A stretch of DNA of 64,000 nt from positions 1 to 64,000 of the forward strand of contig NZ_JAPJDO010000022.1 in assembly GCF_026242045.1 (NCBI RefSeq). Reading direction: 5' to 3'. How positions within the stretch are numbered: position 1 is the first letter of the stretch; each line of letters starts with the position of its first letter. Below the pieces are notes generated by a model, which was given only the letters and a program-made list of their open reading frames with translations, was not told the DNA's origin and did no database searches. Origin of the DNA: Mycobacterium pinniadriaticum. GTDB lineage: Bacteria; Actinomycetota; Actinomycetes; Mycobacteriales; Mycobacteriaceae. This document shows positions 43,011 to 51,802 of the stretch, one piece after another. The position numbers and the translations under genes were made by a program.

Positions 43011-44300
43011 ATGGCCGTGGTCGCTCTCGCGGTGTTCGCCGTGGCCTATCTGCTCATCGCGACCGAGCGGATCAACAAAGTCAAAGCCGCACTCGGTGGT
43101 GCCGCGGTGGTCGTGGCGCTCGGTGTCGTGGGCTCCGATGACATCTTCTACTCCCACGAAACCGGCATCGACTGGAACGTCATCTTCCTGCTGCTGGGCA
43201 TGATGGTGATCGTCGGCGTGCTGCGCCAAACCGGGGTGTTCGAATACACGGCGATCTGGGCGGCCAAGCGGGCCAAAGGATCTCCCTTGCGGATCATGAT
43301 TCTGCTGGCCTTGATCACCGCCGCGGCCTCCGCGCTGCTCGACAACGTCACGACGGTGCTGCTGATTGTGCCGGTGACGCTGCTGGTGTGCGAACGATTG
43401 TCGGTCAACCCGGTGCCGTTCTTGCTCGCCGAGGTGTTCGCCTCCAATATCGGCGGCACCGCCACGCTGATCGGCGACCCGCCCAACATCATCATCGCCA
43501 GCCGAGCAGGTCTGTCGTTCAACGACTTTCTGGTTCACTTGGCCCCGCTGGTGCTGATCGCGCTGGTGGTTTTCCTGCTCTCCTTGCCGCTGTTGTTCCG
43601 CGGCTCGTTCGACGTCGAACCCGACCGGGTCGCCGAGGTGATGTCGCTCAACGAGCGGGAGGCGATCCGCGATGTGCGGCTGCTCGTCAAATGCGGTGTC
43701 GTGCTGGTTGCGGTGTTCGCCGCGTTCATCGGCCACTCGATCATCCACGTCGAGCCGTCGGTGGTTGCCCTGTTGGGTGCCGGCGTTCTGATCGTCATCT
43801 CCGGTGTCCAGCGGATGCACTACCTGGGCAGCGTGGAGTGGGAGACCCTGCTGTTCTTCGCCGGATTGTTCATCCTGGTCGGCGCGCTGGTGAAGACCGG
43901 GGTGATCGCACAGATCGCCGAGTTCGCCGGGCGGCTCACCGGTGGCAACGCGTTGCTGGCGGCAATGTTGATCCTGGTGGTGTCGGCCGTCCTGTCGGGG
44001 GTGATCGACAACATCCCCTACGTCGCCACGATGAGCCCGGTGGTCGCCGATCTCGCCGCGACAGTGACCAATCCCGTTCACGGCCAAGCGCTGTGGTGGT
44101 CTCTGGCGATCGGCGCCGACTTCGGCGGTAACCTCACCGCGGTCGGCGCCAGCGCCAATGTCGTGATGCTGGGGATCGCGGCCAGGGAAGGCCATCCGAT
44201 CAGCTTCTGGGAGTTCACCCGCAAAGGCGTGATCGTGACCGTGCTGACCGTCGGCCTCGCCGTGCCGTACGTGTGGCTGCGTTACTTCGTTTTCGGTTGA
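43011..44300 (+). CDS. ArsB/NhaD-family ion transporter
   Basis: 429-aa membrane protein of the ion transporter superfamily with about eleven helices in two inverted repeats. Each repeat has the hairpin motif with an Asn: SALLDNVTTVLLIVPVT and SGVIDNIPYVATMSPVV; also NIGGTATLIGDPPNIIIAS. It resembles mycobacterial ArsA/ArsB1 proteins and Na+/H+ antiporter NhaD. The gene neighbourhood (NhaP type, CBS) suggests Na+ or H+ coupling rather than arsenite, but this is inference. The 3' end overlaps the convergent Clp_N gene by 19 bp. Confidence 0.82.
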   Translation: MAVVALAVFAVAYLLIATERINKVKAALGGAAVVVALGVVGSDDIFYSHETGIDWNVIFLLLGMMVIVGVLRQTGVFEYTAIWAAKRAKGSPLRIMILLALITAAASALLDNVTTVLLIVPVTLLVCERLSVNPVPFLLAEVFASNIGGTATLIGDPPNIIIASRAGLSFNDFLVHLAPLVLIALVVFLLSLPLLFRGSFDVEPDRVAEVMSLNEREAIRDVRLLVKCGVVLVAVFAAFIGHSIIHVEPSVVALLGAGVLIVISGVQRMHYLGSVEWETLLFFAGLFILVGALVKTGVIAQIAEFAGRLTGGNALLAAMLILVVSAVLSGVIDNIPYVATMSPVVADLAATVTNPVHGQALWWSLAIGADFGGNLTAVGASANVVMLGIAAREGHPISFWEFTRKGVIVTVLTVGLAVPYVWLRYFVFG

Positions 44301-45025
44301 CCCGAGCCCTGTGTGAGGGCCTGCAGTGCCGCAACGACGTCGATATCGGCGCGGGCCTTGTCGAATCCCAGGCGGTGCAGGGTGCCGTCGTCATCCTCGG
44401 CTTCCAGCAGGGCCAGCAACATGTGCTCGGTGCCGATGTAGTTGTGGCCCAAGCGAAGTGCCTCGCGGAACGTCAGTTCCAGCGCTTTTCGCGCAGCCGC
44501 GTCGAACGGGATCAGGGCGGGCATCTCGGTAGCGGGAGGCGGCAACGTGACAGCCGCGCGGACCGCCTCGTGGGTGATCTGCTGAGCACGCAACAGGGTA
44601 GTGGCCAGTGCGGCCGGATCGGTCAGCAATCCCAGCAGCAGGTGGTCGGCGGTTATCTCGGCATTGCCGGCCTCGTGGGCGGCGTTCTGGGCGGCGACGA
44701 CGGCGGCTCGGGCCCGGGGGGTGAACCGGGAGAAGCCCTGCGCTGGGTCGAGGTCGGCGGTCAGGTTGGGCGGCTTGGGTACGAAGCGCTTCTGCGCGGC
44801 CTGTTTGGTGACGCCCATGCTCTTGCCGATGTCGGTCCAGGAGGCTCCCGAGCGACGGGCCTGGTCAACGAAATGACCGATCAGGTGGTCGGCGAGGTCA
44901 CCGAGGTGCTCGGCGGCCAGCACCGCGTCGGTCAATTGTTCGAGAGCGTCGGTGTGAACACCCTTGATCGCATCGATGAAATCGTCGAGGCGAATCGGGT
45001 AGGCGACGCGAACCGGATCTTCCAT
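44282..45025 (-). CDS. HTH and Clp_N domain regulator-like protein
   Basis: 247-aa protein. The N-terminal third is helical and includes a helix-turn-helix (SGASWTDIGKSMGVTKQAAQ, about residues 58-80). The rest contains two Clp_N repeats (about 95-240; ITADHLLLGLL and IGTEHMLLALL), the substrate-binding module of ClpC/ClpA, with no ATPase. It could sense substrates or misfolded protein and act on DNA. ATG 45025 lies six bases after a TACGGT -10. Two GTCAAC palindromes overlay this promoter, consistent with self-repression. Confidence 0.85.
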   Translation of the reverse strand: MEDPVRVAYPIRLDDFIDAIKGVHTDALEQLTDAVLAAEHLGDLADHLIGHFVDQARRSGASWTDIGKSMGVTKQAAQKRFVPKPPNLTADLDPAQGFSRFTPRARAAVVAAQNAAHEAGNAEITADHLLLGLLTDPAALATTLLRAQQITHEAVRAAVTLPPPATEMPALIPFDAAARKALELTFREALRLGHNYIGTEHMLLALLEAEDDDGTLHRLGFDKARADIDVVAALQALTQGSGQPKTK

Positions 45026-45026
45026 C

Positions 45027-45075
45027 CGTCAACCGTAAGTTGACGAATCGCTGCCGTCAACTGTGGGTTGACGGC
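45027..45075 (-). promoter_or_regulatory. Promoter with twin GTCAAC-N5-GTTGAC operators
   Basis: Minus-strand -35 TTGACG, 17-bp spacer, -10 TACGGT, then six bases to the Clp_N gene ATG. Palindrome 1 (45027-45045, CGTCAAC cgtaa GTTGACG) covers the -10. Palindrome 2 (45053-45075, arms of nine bases) covers the -35. Centres are 28 bp apart. Full overlap with both hexamers predicts repression. Confidence 0.75.
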
Positions 45076-45139
45076 AGCGGGTGTTCGCCCCCCGCCCGCC
45101 ACGCTTCCCGATTCGCCACCGGCACCGCGGCGGAATCCA

Positions 45140-45145
45140 TAAACT
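45140..45145 (+). promoter_or_regulatory. -10 element of the acyl-CoA synthetase gene
   Basis: TAAACT, seven bases before ATG 45153, leaderless arrangement; it decides the start in favour of 45153 over 45189. Confidence 0.45.
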
Positions 45146-45152
45146 CGGCGCC

Positions 45153-46991
45153 ATGGCAGGCCTGCGTAAATCCGAAGAGCGGCCCGACATGACCAAGATC
45201 GACAACCGGGCGCCGTCGGTGCCCCGGATGTTCCTCGATCGTGTCGCGGCCACGCCCAACAGCGAAGCGTTTCGCTATCCGGACCATGACGGGTGGACCA
45301 GTGTCACCTGGCAGCAGGTCGGTGACCGCGTCGAACTGATCGCGGCCGGGCTGATCGCCCTGGGGGTCAACCCCGAGGACCGGGTGGCGCTGGCGTCGGG
45401 GACCCGCTACGAGTGGGTGGTGGTCGACTTCGGCATCCTGTCGGCCGGGGCGGCCACGACGACGGTCTATCCGAGCACCAACGCCGAGGATGTGGCGTTC
45501 ATCGTCGCCAACTCCGGTAGCCGGATTGTGGTGGCGGAGAACCAGTCACAGGTCGACAAGCTGGTCGCCCACCGCGGCGAGTTGCCGGCCGTCGAGAAGG
45601 TGGTGATCATCGACGGCACGAGCCAGGACGACTGGGTGATCACCCTCGACGACCTCGAACAACTGGGCAAGCAGTTGCTGGCGGACAACCCGACCGCGGT
45701 TGTCGACCGGATCGAGGCCATCCCGCCCACGCAGCTGGCGACCCTCATCTACACCTCCGGCACCACCGGCAAGCCCAAGGGGGTGCGGCTTCACCATGAG
45801 GCGTGGACGTACACCGCCGCCGCGCTGGAGTCACTGCATGTCCTGACCGACAAGGACCTCAACTACCTGTGGCTACCGCTGGCCCACTCGTTCGGCAAGG
45901 TGATGCTGGCGATGCCGTTGCTGATGGGTTTTCCGACGGTGATCGACGGCCGGGTCGACAAGATCGTCGAGAATCTGGCGGTCGTCAAGCCGACGTTCAT
46001 GGGTGCGGTGCCGCGCATCTTCGAGAAGGTGCACGGCCGGATCATCGAGACGATGGCCGAGGAGGGTGGCTTCAAGAAACGGATGTTCGACTGGGCGATC
46101 GAGGTGGGCCTGCGGGTCTCTCGCGCCAACCAGGCCGGTCACCGGGTCGGCGCGGGCCTGGCTCTGCAGCGCGCGATCGCCGATCGGCTGGTGTTCTCCA
46201 CCATCCGCGCGAGGTTCGGCGGGCGGTTGCGGTTCTTCATCTCGGGCTCGGCGGCGCTGGATCGCGATGTCGCCCAGTGGTTCGATGCCGTCGGGGCGAT
46301 CGTGCTGGAAGGGTACGGGCTGACCGAGACCTCGGCCGCGTCGTCGCTGAACCGCCCGGAGGCCTACCGGTTCGGCACGGTGGGGTGGACGTTGCCCTGC
46401 ACCGACGTCAAGATCGCCGACGACGGCGAGGTATTGCTCAAGGGGCCCGGTGTGATGAGCGGGTATCACGATCTGCCCGAGGCCACCGCCGAGGCCATCA
46501 ACGGTGAGGGCTGGTTCCACACCGGCGATATCGGCGAGCTGGATGCCGAGGGCTACCTGCGGATCACCGACCGCAAGAAGGACATGTTCAAGACCTCACA
46601 GGGCAAATATGTCGCGCCCTCGGCGATCTCGGCGGCATTCAAGGGTCTGTGCCCGTTCGCCAGCGAGATCATCATCTACGGCGAGGGCAAGCCGTACTGT
46701 GTCGCCCTGGTTAGCCTGGACGGCGAGGCGATCAGGGAGTGGGCTGACCGAAACGGCCTGGAGGGCAAGTCCTTCTCCGAGATCGCCACCGACGAGAAGA
46801 CCAAGGCGATGATCGGGGAGTACGTCGAGACCCTCAACAAGCACCTCAACCGGTGGGAGCAGGTCAAGCGGTTCTCCATCATCGACCGCGAATTGACGGT
46901 CGAGGCCGGCGATCTGACGCCGAGCCTCAAGCTCAAGCGCAAGGCCGTCGTGGAGAACTTCCACGGCAACATCGACCAGCTGTACGGCTAG
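45153..46991 (+). CDS. Long-chain fatty acyl-CoA synthetase (FadD family)
   Basis: 612-aa ANL-superfamily enzyme that activates fatty acids with ATP and CoA. Motifs: P-loop LIYTSGTTGKPKGV, EGYGLTETSAASSLN, the hinge FHTGDIGELDAEGYLRITDRKKDM and the C-terminal catalytic Lys in LTPSLKLKRK. It is of the long-chain (FadD15-like) class rather than FAAL. ATG 45153 is preferred because of the TAAACT hexamer; ATG 45189 would also give a full domain. It is divergent from the Clp_N regulator, whose operators lie about 80 bp upstream, and is followed by an acyltransferase gene, so acyl-CoA may feed lipid assembly. Confidence 0.9.
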   Translation: MAGLRKSEERPDMTKIDNRAPSVPRMFLDRVAATPNSEAFRYPDHDGWTSVTWQQVGDRVELIAAGLIALGVNPEDRVALASGTRYEWVVVDFGILSAGAATTTVYPSTNAEDVAFIVANSGSRIVVAENQSQVDKLVAHRGELPAVEKVVIIDGTSQDDWVITLDDLEQLGKQLLADNPTAVVDRIEAIPPTQLATLIYTSGTTGKPKGVRLHHEAWTYTAAALESLHVLTDKDLNYLWLPLAHSFGKVMLAMPLLMGFPTVIDGRVDKIVENLAVVKPTFMGAVPRIFEKVHGRIIETMAEEGGFKKRMFDWAIEVGLRVSRANQAGHRVGAGLALQRAIADRLVFSTIRARFGGRLRFFISGSAALDRDVAQWFDAVGAIVLEGYGLTETSAASSLNRPEAYRFGTVGWTLPCTDVKIADDGEVLLKGPGVMSGYHDLPEATAEAINGEGWFHTGDIGELDAEGYLRITDRKKDMFKTSQGKYVAPSAISAAFKGLCPFASEIIIYGEGKPYCVALVSLDGEAIREWADRNGLEGKSFSEIATDEKTKAMIGEYVETLNKHLNRWEQVKRFSIIDRELTVEAGDLTPSLKLKRKAVVENFHGNIDQLYG

Positions 46992-47064
46992 CGGGCGTCC
47001 GCGCCGCTTGCCGCGCCGACGCGGGTCTCGGGCGTAACCTGTGGCTTGGATCGAGGACGTGAGC

Positions 47065-47886
47065 ATGGTGGGCGACAGCGACGTCGGGCCGGTGGAAGTC
47101 GGCAGGTGGGATCGGGAGTTGACGCGCCGTGTGATGGCGGCGGTACGCCCGATCGTCAAGGTCTACTACCGGTCTGAGGTGCGCGGTCTGGACAATGTCC
47201 CGGCCGGTGCCAGCCTGATGGTCTGCAATCATTCCGGCGGCGTGGTCACGCCCGACGCGGCGGTGCTGGCCGTCGACTACTACGACAAATTTGGCTATGA
47301 CCGCCCACTCTACGTGTTGGCGCATGACCTGCTCTTCCACCCGCCGGCCGCCGAGCTGCTGGTGCACCTCGGCGTTGTACACGCCAGTCCGGACAACGCC
47401 GCAGCAGCGTTGGCGAGTGGGGCGACGACCCTGGTGTATCCCGGCGGAGACTACGACGTCTACCGACCGACAGTGCGGGAGAACATCATCGACTTCGGCG
47501 GCCGGACGGGCTATGTGACAACAGCGGTACAGGCCGGTGTGCCAATTGTGCCGGCGGTATCCATCGGGGGACAGGAGAACCAGTTCTATCTGACGCGGGG
47601 CCGGTGGCTGGCCCGGGCCTTGCGCCTTGCCGGGCTGGAACGCAGACTGGGGCGAACCGATATCCTGCCGATCAGCGTCGGATTCCCGTTCGGCCTCAGT
47701 GTGCTGGTGCCGGTGAACATGCCGCTGCCCACCAAGATCATCACCGAGGTGCTCAAGCCCATCGATGTCATTGCCGAGTACGGCGACGATGCTGATGTCG
47801 TTGAGGTCGATGCTCACGTCCGCCGGGTCATGCAGGCTGCACTGCACCGGCTTTCGCGCAAACGGCGCATCCCGATACTCGGTTAG
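47065..47886 (+). CDS. Lysophospholipid/diacylglycerol acyltransferase-like protein
   Basis: 273-aa PlsC-like protein of the MGAT/DGAT subgroup. The catalytic block is MVCNHSGGVVTPDAAVLA (His with an Asp further on than in HX4D), and the second block is LVYPGGDYDVYRP. Hydrophobicity is moderate with no clear transmembrane helix. A TAACCT -10 (47035-47040) places the transcript start near 47047, excluding GTG 47041; ATG 47065 with GAGG upstream or GTG 47059 are the options. Together with the acyl-CoA synthetase upstream it suggests glycerolipid or wax synthesis. Confidence 0.75.
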   Translation: MVGDSDVGPVEVGRWDRELTRRVMAAVRPIVKVYYRSEVRGLDNVPAGASLMVCNHSGGVVTPDAAVLAVDYYDKFGYDRPLYVLAHDLLFHPPAAELLVHLGVVHASPDNAAAALASGATTLVYPGGDYDVYRPTVRENIIDFGGRTGYVTTAVQAGVPIVPAVSIGGQENQFYLTRGRWLARALRLAGLERRLGRTDILPISVGFPFGLSVLVPVNMPLPTKIITEVLKPIDVIAEYGDDADVVEVDAHVRRVMQAALHRLSRKRRIPILG

Positions 47887-47979
47887 CATGACGAGCCTCC
47901 TCCGGGGTGCGGACATTCTTGGTCATGTCCGCGAGCCGACGTAGTCTTGAGGCCGGGTCGGAGCGAGGATGGGGCGGTA

Positions 47980-48495
47980 ATGAGGCATTGTGCTGTGCTG
48001 GCAGCCACGGCATCGGTGGCCGCCGCGTTCTCGCTCGTGGCGGTGCCCGCGCACGCAGACAATCCGGTACCGGCCGCTGGCGCCCCATGCCTGTCGGCTT
48101 TCGCGAACGCCATGACGCAGCTGCCCGGCGGCCGGGACTTCCTGGTGTGCCAGGCCGATCAGGATCGTCCGGGCCGCTGGGCACCCGTCGACACGCCGTT
48201 CGATCCGGCCGACACGTGGTTGAGCTACGGGCCCGCGATCACGTTGCACGGGCAGGGTTTTCGCAATCCGAACCTCCGTTCGGGCCAGTGGACAGCCAAG
48301 CCGCTGGCCCCGGACACGGTGTGCGGCGCCGATCAGGTCACCGTGGTGAGCGCGGGAGTGCTTGCCCCACTGGTGCATTCGGAGGGTCCGCCGGGCGAGC
48401 AGTTGCAGCTGGAGGTCTTGCCCAAGTTGTTCACCATCACGCTGAGCGGTGATTGCCTGTGGACTGAGGACCAACCGCCCGGGGTGGGGTGGTAG
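47980..48495 (+). CDS. Secreted protein of unknown function
   Basis: 171-aa protein with a typical signal peptide (LAATASVAAAFSLVAVPAHA, cleavage before DNPVP). The mature part has four cysteines (CLSAF, LVCQAD, TVCGADQ, GDCLW), probably two disulfides, and no membrane helix. A TAGTCT -10 (47942-47947) and GAGCGAGGA before ATG 47980 support expression. The EF-Tu-domain-2-like gene starts four bases after its stop. No family recognised. Confidence 0.7.
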   Translation: MRHCAVLAATASVAAAFSLVAVPAHADNPVPAAGAPCLSAFANAMTQLPGGRDFLVCQADQDRPGRWAPVDTPFDPADTWLSYGPAITLHGQGFRNPNLRSGQWTAKPLAPDTVCGADQVTVVSAGVLAPLVHSEGPPGEQLQLEVLPKLFTITLSGDCLWTEDQPPGVGW

Positions 48496-48498
48496 CCC

Positions 48499-48789
48499 GT
48501 GTTTCGTCTGACGGTGCAGGATGTCTTCTTCATCAAAGGGCGCGGTCTGGTCGCCACCGGGCGCGTCGAGGCCGGCGCGGTCCGGGTCGGCGACGTGGTG
48601 CGGATCAACGGCGCCCGTGCGGTGATGGTCGAGGCCGTCGAACAATTCCGCAAGAAGGTGGACGAGGCGGTGGCGGGGGACAACGTCGGCCTGCTGTTCT
48701 CCGGGCTCGGCCGCAGCGACGTGTCGCCGGGGGACGTACTGACCTCCGGTGGCGAACCCGCGGCGGGCGGCGTCGAGGTGAGCTTGTAG
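48499..48789 (+). CDS. Stand-alone EF-Tu domain-2-like beta-barrel protein
   Basis: 96-aa protein that is essentially one translation-factor domain 2: FRLTVQDVFFIKGRGLVATG, GAVRVGDVVRING, EAVEQFRKKVDEAVAGDNVGLLFSG, SPGDVL. The GTPase domain is missing, so it is not a translation factor. GTG 48499 directly follows the secreted protein gene. Similar stand-alone domains occur in actinobacteria; the function is unknown. Confidence 0.75.
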   Translation: MFRLTVQDVFFIKGRGLVATGRVEAGAVRVGDVVRINGARAVMVEAVEQFRKKVDEAVAGDNVGLLFSGLGRSDVSPGDVLTSGGEPAAGGVEVSL

Positions 48790-48799
48790 GCGATCGGGA

Positions 48800-48850
48800 A
48801 AAGTGGTCCCCAGGGGCGGGGGGCCGGTGGCCCAAGGGGGTGGCCACTTC
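48800..48850 (+). terminator. Weak candidate terminator
   Basis: AAGTGG (48801-48806) can pair with CCACTT (48844-48849) around a G-rich interior, just after the last gene of this unit. Confidence 0.3.
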
Positions 48851-49023
48851 GCGTAGCCCACCCCTGGAGACCCGCTCATGACGGTCGGCCCGGGGTGATG
48901 GTTGACCGGGACCCGACCGGTCGGCTGTGTTTTTGCGTCGTCTGAAATGTACGACACCGGGCGGCTGCAGGAGCCGACTTCGCGGAGAAAAATTGACGAC
49001 TGGGAAAGGCGTGCTCCACCAGG

Positions 49024-49302
49024 TCACCGGCCGTGCGACGAGGCCGTGTGACAGGGAATGGGGGCGCCGGTCATGGTCGAGGGGTCCGCGCACAGCCGCA
49101 GGGCCGGGAACCGGGGAATGTGCTGGGAGTAGACGGTCTTCAGCTCCAGGCGGGCCAGTGCGGCGCCAACGCGGTAGTGCAGGCCGTGGCCGAATCCGAC
49201 GTGGGCGGCGCCGGTACGGGCAAGGTCGACCCGGTCGGGGTCGGCCAGCAGGGCCTGCCATTGGTCGAGATGGGTGAGCAGCGTCAAACGGCAGCTGCTC
49301 AA
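49024..49302 (-). pseudogene. Relic of a cytochrome P450
   Basis: The minus strand reads LLTHLDQWQALLADPDRV, typical of the post-I-helix region, joined directly to DLARTGAAHVGFGHGLHYRV and GAALARLEL, the haem-binding segment. The K helix and meander are missing, and the haem-ligand Cys of FGxGxHxC is Arg. The C-terminal P450 sequence is also truncated. It is a deleted, non-functional remnant, unrelated in position to the intact P450 at 55567. Confidence 0.75.
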
Positions 49303-49650
49303 GAGCGGTCATGGCAGTCCTCGGGGTTGGGGTCCATTGGCGCACTACGACGGTTGGGGACCTGGCGCGGGGGATTTTCAGTACTATCAGTCTTGTTGTG
49401 GCTGGCGGGCACTCGGCCGGTCCGCCGTCGGTGCCTGCCTCCCTGAGCGTCATCGAAACATATTGGACTGTAGGAAAATTCGATGACCTCTGCGGTGCTG
49501 CAGCTGGCGCCGTTTGCCCGCCGACTTGCGGTGGTAGGCTAGAGCGATACCGGCGACAGGGCTACGAATACCCGTGTGATGGCGCCGTACTTCCAAACTA
49601 GCGACGACAGCCTCACTACCTCTGGTTGGTAGCTAGTTCCAACAACCCCG
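49303..49650. other. No gene recognised
   Basis: Composition is less GC-rich than the flanks, and short frames lack start signals. It probably continues the decayed region. Confidence 0.4.
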
Positions 49651-49836
49651 ATGGGGGTGCCGGCAGTGACGCTAGTCGATTGGTTCGGACGAATCTGGCA
49701 CAGGTTGCAGCGCCGACTCAGGTATGACGCCCGCCATAGTGAGGGCTACTTGCCTCCGGCGGCCAAGTACGTGGTCGCCGCCCTGGTCTTTGCGGCGACA
49801 GTTGTCTTAATCGCCTACGCCCTGACGGTCAGGTGA
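49651..49836 (+). CDS. Small membrane protein, unknown
   Basis: 61-aa frame with an amphipathic basic N-terminus (WFGRIWHRLQRRLRYDARH) and one C-terminal transmembrane helix (YVVAALVFAATVVLIAYAL). Translation signals are weak; GTG 49657 is another start. It is retained because the basic-then-hydrophobic pattern is coherent. Confidence 0.45.
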   Translation: MGVPAVTLVDWFGRIWHRLQRRLRYDARHSEGYLPPAAKYVVAALVFAATVVLIAYALTVR

Positions 49837-50190
49837 ACGGCGGGTTCGCAGCGGTGCGCTCCAGCGCTGCGTATTGCCAAGGGTGACAACGAGATTAGGG
49901 CAGATTCGGCGTTCGCCGGTGATCACCTTCGCGAAGCCGTCACGGCATAGGCCCCGGACGCTGCGCGCCGTGCACTCAGGCAAAGGCGAGCGAGGGCCGG
50001 GTGCCCGAGGTCGAGCAGGGCGGCGAGCCTGCGCCGGCCACTGAAGGTCGGTGCCGGGCACGTGTGGTTGGACGGCGACAACCTCGTCGACCCACCCGGC
50101 AGCGGCTAGTGTCGTCCTGGTCGCACCCAGGGTGCTCGGCGGTGTGCCCGTGGGCGGGCTGGAACGGGCGCGACGGATTCGAGGGGTCAT
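49837..50190. other. No gene recognised
   Basis: Overlapping frames on both strands show no family signature or consistent codon bias. Confidence 0.4.
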
Positions 50191-50571
50191 ATGCGTAGCT
50201 GGGGCGCCGCCGTCGCGGCCGGTTTGACCTCAGGCGTCTTCTCGGCAATCGCCGTCGTGGTGCTGCTATCTCGCATGTGGGCTGCCTGCGACGTCGGGAT
50301 CAACTCGTCGGCGAACGCGTTGGGCCTTCTGCTGTTCACCGCACCCGCTGTGGCGGTCGTTGGCGGTGTCGCGGGGGCACTCGCGTTCTGGCTGATCGTC
50401 CGGACCGGTAGGCGGGGGGCGGCCATTGCGGCGTGCGCTGGTGCGGCGTGCGCGACACTGGTCGTCGTCTGGGTCGCTGTGGCAGTGCAACACAATCCCG
50501 GCGGGGACTATCCCGCACCGCTTTGCGTCGACAACATCCCGCCCTGGTGGCCCGAGTCGATACCGATCTGA
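50191..50571 (+). CDS. Integral membrane protein, unknown
   Basis: 126-aa protein with three transmembrane helices (ASGVF-type first helix near residues 5-27, LGLLLFTAPAVAVVGGVAGALAFWLIV, and AAIAACAGAACATLVVVWVAVAV) and an external Pro/Trp-rich tail with one Cys. GAGGGG lies before ATG 50191. No family recognised. Confidence 0.65.
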   Translation: MRSWGAAVAAGLTSGVFSAIAVVVLLSRMWAACDVGINSSANALGLLLFTAPAVAVVGGVAGALAFWLIVRTGRRGAAIAACAGAACATLVVVWVAVAVQHNPGGDYPAPLCVDNIPPWWPESIPI

Positions 50572-50934
50572 CAGGTCGGGCGGTGCCGATATCGAACAGA
50601 ACGCGCTGTCACGGAAGTTGGGACCGGAGGTGAACTGCGGGGCCGTCTTCCGCTAATTCACCAGGTGGCGAGATCGCTGCCCGCCTCTGCTGGGGCGGGA
50701 TCGTCACACAACGGGACCCGCCACGGCGGCTTGGGGGTTTTGGCCCTGGCGGATCCATGAATATGCAACGTCCTTGCGGCCGCCGCGGTAACCACCCACG
50801 GCGCGACTCCGCGCAGGCAACCCCAGACAAGGTGTGCGTAGGGCCACGACAAATTTGTTTGGCTCGTTTAGCCCTGCAAATCCTCGGAATCAAAAAGCGA
50901 CGGCTCGGCCTCTCTCCGGCTTTAGTATCGAGCC
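50572..50934. other. Intergenic region with leaderless-type promoter
   Basis: No gene is evident. TAGTAT at 50923-50928 lies six bases before the GTG of the secreted protein at 50935. Confidence 0.4.
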
Positions 50935-51444
50935 GTGGCTCACTTGGATCGCCGCAGCCTGAGCACACTGCTCGGTTTGTGCGCCGCGTCGCTCGCGATG
51001 GCCCTGTGGCTTCCGGTAACTGCGTGCGCGGACTCGCCGTCCTGGAACGGTGAGTACGCGATCACGTTCATCGTCGGCCCAAAAGCCGGGACGAGTATGG
51101 CTGCTGGTCAGCCCGAGCAGCAGCACACCGAGATCTACGGATTCCAGTCGAGCTGTGCGAGCGGCACGTGCGTTGCCACGATCACGAGCGGCCCGCCACC
51201 GAGCAACCCGACGGTGCCGCAGCCCGTCCAGTTCACCTGGGATGGGTCGTCGTGGACGCAGGCCAGCGATTTCCAATGGGAGTGCATGATGCCCGACGAG
51301 ACGGTCCAGTGGAATCCAGCCCGCGCCAACGTGCGGTACACGCCTCAACCTGACGGGTCCCTTTCCGGCTCGATGCACACCGAGATCTTGAGCGGCGCGT
51401 GCCAGGGCACCGTCGACATGAACATGACCGCTGAGCGCGCTTAG
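50935..51444 (+). CDS. Secreted protein of unknown function
   Basis: 169-aa protein with a signal peptide (LSTLLGLCAASLAMALWLPVTACA). The Cys at the end is not in a clear lipobox. The mature domain looks like a beta-sandwich with paired cysteines (SSCASGTC, WECMMP, GACQG) and repeated YAITF/FTWDG-type strands, reminiscent of small mycobacterial exported proteins. GTG 50935 is supported by TAGTAT six bases upstream. The tRNA cluster follows. Confidence 0.72.
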   Translation: MAHLDRRSLSTLLGLCAASLAMALWLPVTACADSPSWNGEYAITFIVGPKAGTSMAAGQPEQQHTEIYGFQSSCASGTCVATITSGPPPSNPTVPQPVQFTWDGSSWTQASDFQWECMMPDETVQWNPARANVRYTPQPDGSLSGSMHTEILSGACQGTVDMNMTAERA

Positions 51445-51615
51445 GGTCTGCAGCGAAATTCCCGATCACCACTGGCTATTGCCGGGCGGGGTCGTTGGGT
51501 CGTTGGCCCCACGGTGTGGGTGGATGCGTGACGTTCGAAGATCGATGTGGCGCAAATGTGGTGGAGGGGCTGAGCGTTACCTGTCAAAACTGCGGCTCAC
51601 CTGCATCGAAACTGG

Positions 51616-51687
51616 TGCGCGATACTGGGATTGAACCAGTGACCTCTTCCGTGTCAGGGAAGCGCTCTCCCGCTGAGCTAATCGCGC
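51616..51687 (-). tRNA. tRNA-Val (anticodon GAC)
   Basis: 72-nt cloverleaf: acceptor GCGCGAT paired with ATCGCGC, D arm GCTCAGCGGGAGAGC, anticodon loop with GAC, T arm with GGTTCAATCC, discriminator A. CCA is not encoded. Confidence 0.95.
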
Positions 51688-51702
51688 GGGGCAAAACTTC
51701 GG

Positions 51703-51773
51703 AGGTGGAGACGGGAATCGAACCCGTGTGCACGGCTTTGCAGGCCGTTGCCTCACCACTCGGCCACTCCACC
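51703..51773 (-). tRNA. tRNA-Cys (anticodon GCA)
   Basis: 71-nt cloverleaf: acceptor GGTGGAG with CTCCACC, anticodon stem CGGCC and loop CTGCAAA, discriminator U as expected for Cys. Confidence 0.95.
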
Positions 51774-51802
51774 GTTGGGTTTGATGCCACTTGCACCTTC
51801 GA

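Noticed and set aside
42945..44195. 416-codon open frame on the minus strand
   Set aside because: Antisense shadow of the ArsB/NhaD-type transporter; Asp/His/Gln-rich with no fold.
49990..50112. Plus-strand stretch resembling a signal peptidase GDN box (GHVWLDGDN)
   Set aside because: Too short, no catalytic Ser or Lys region, no start; probably chance.
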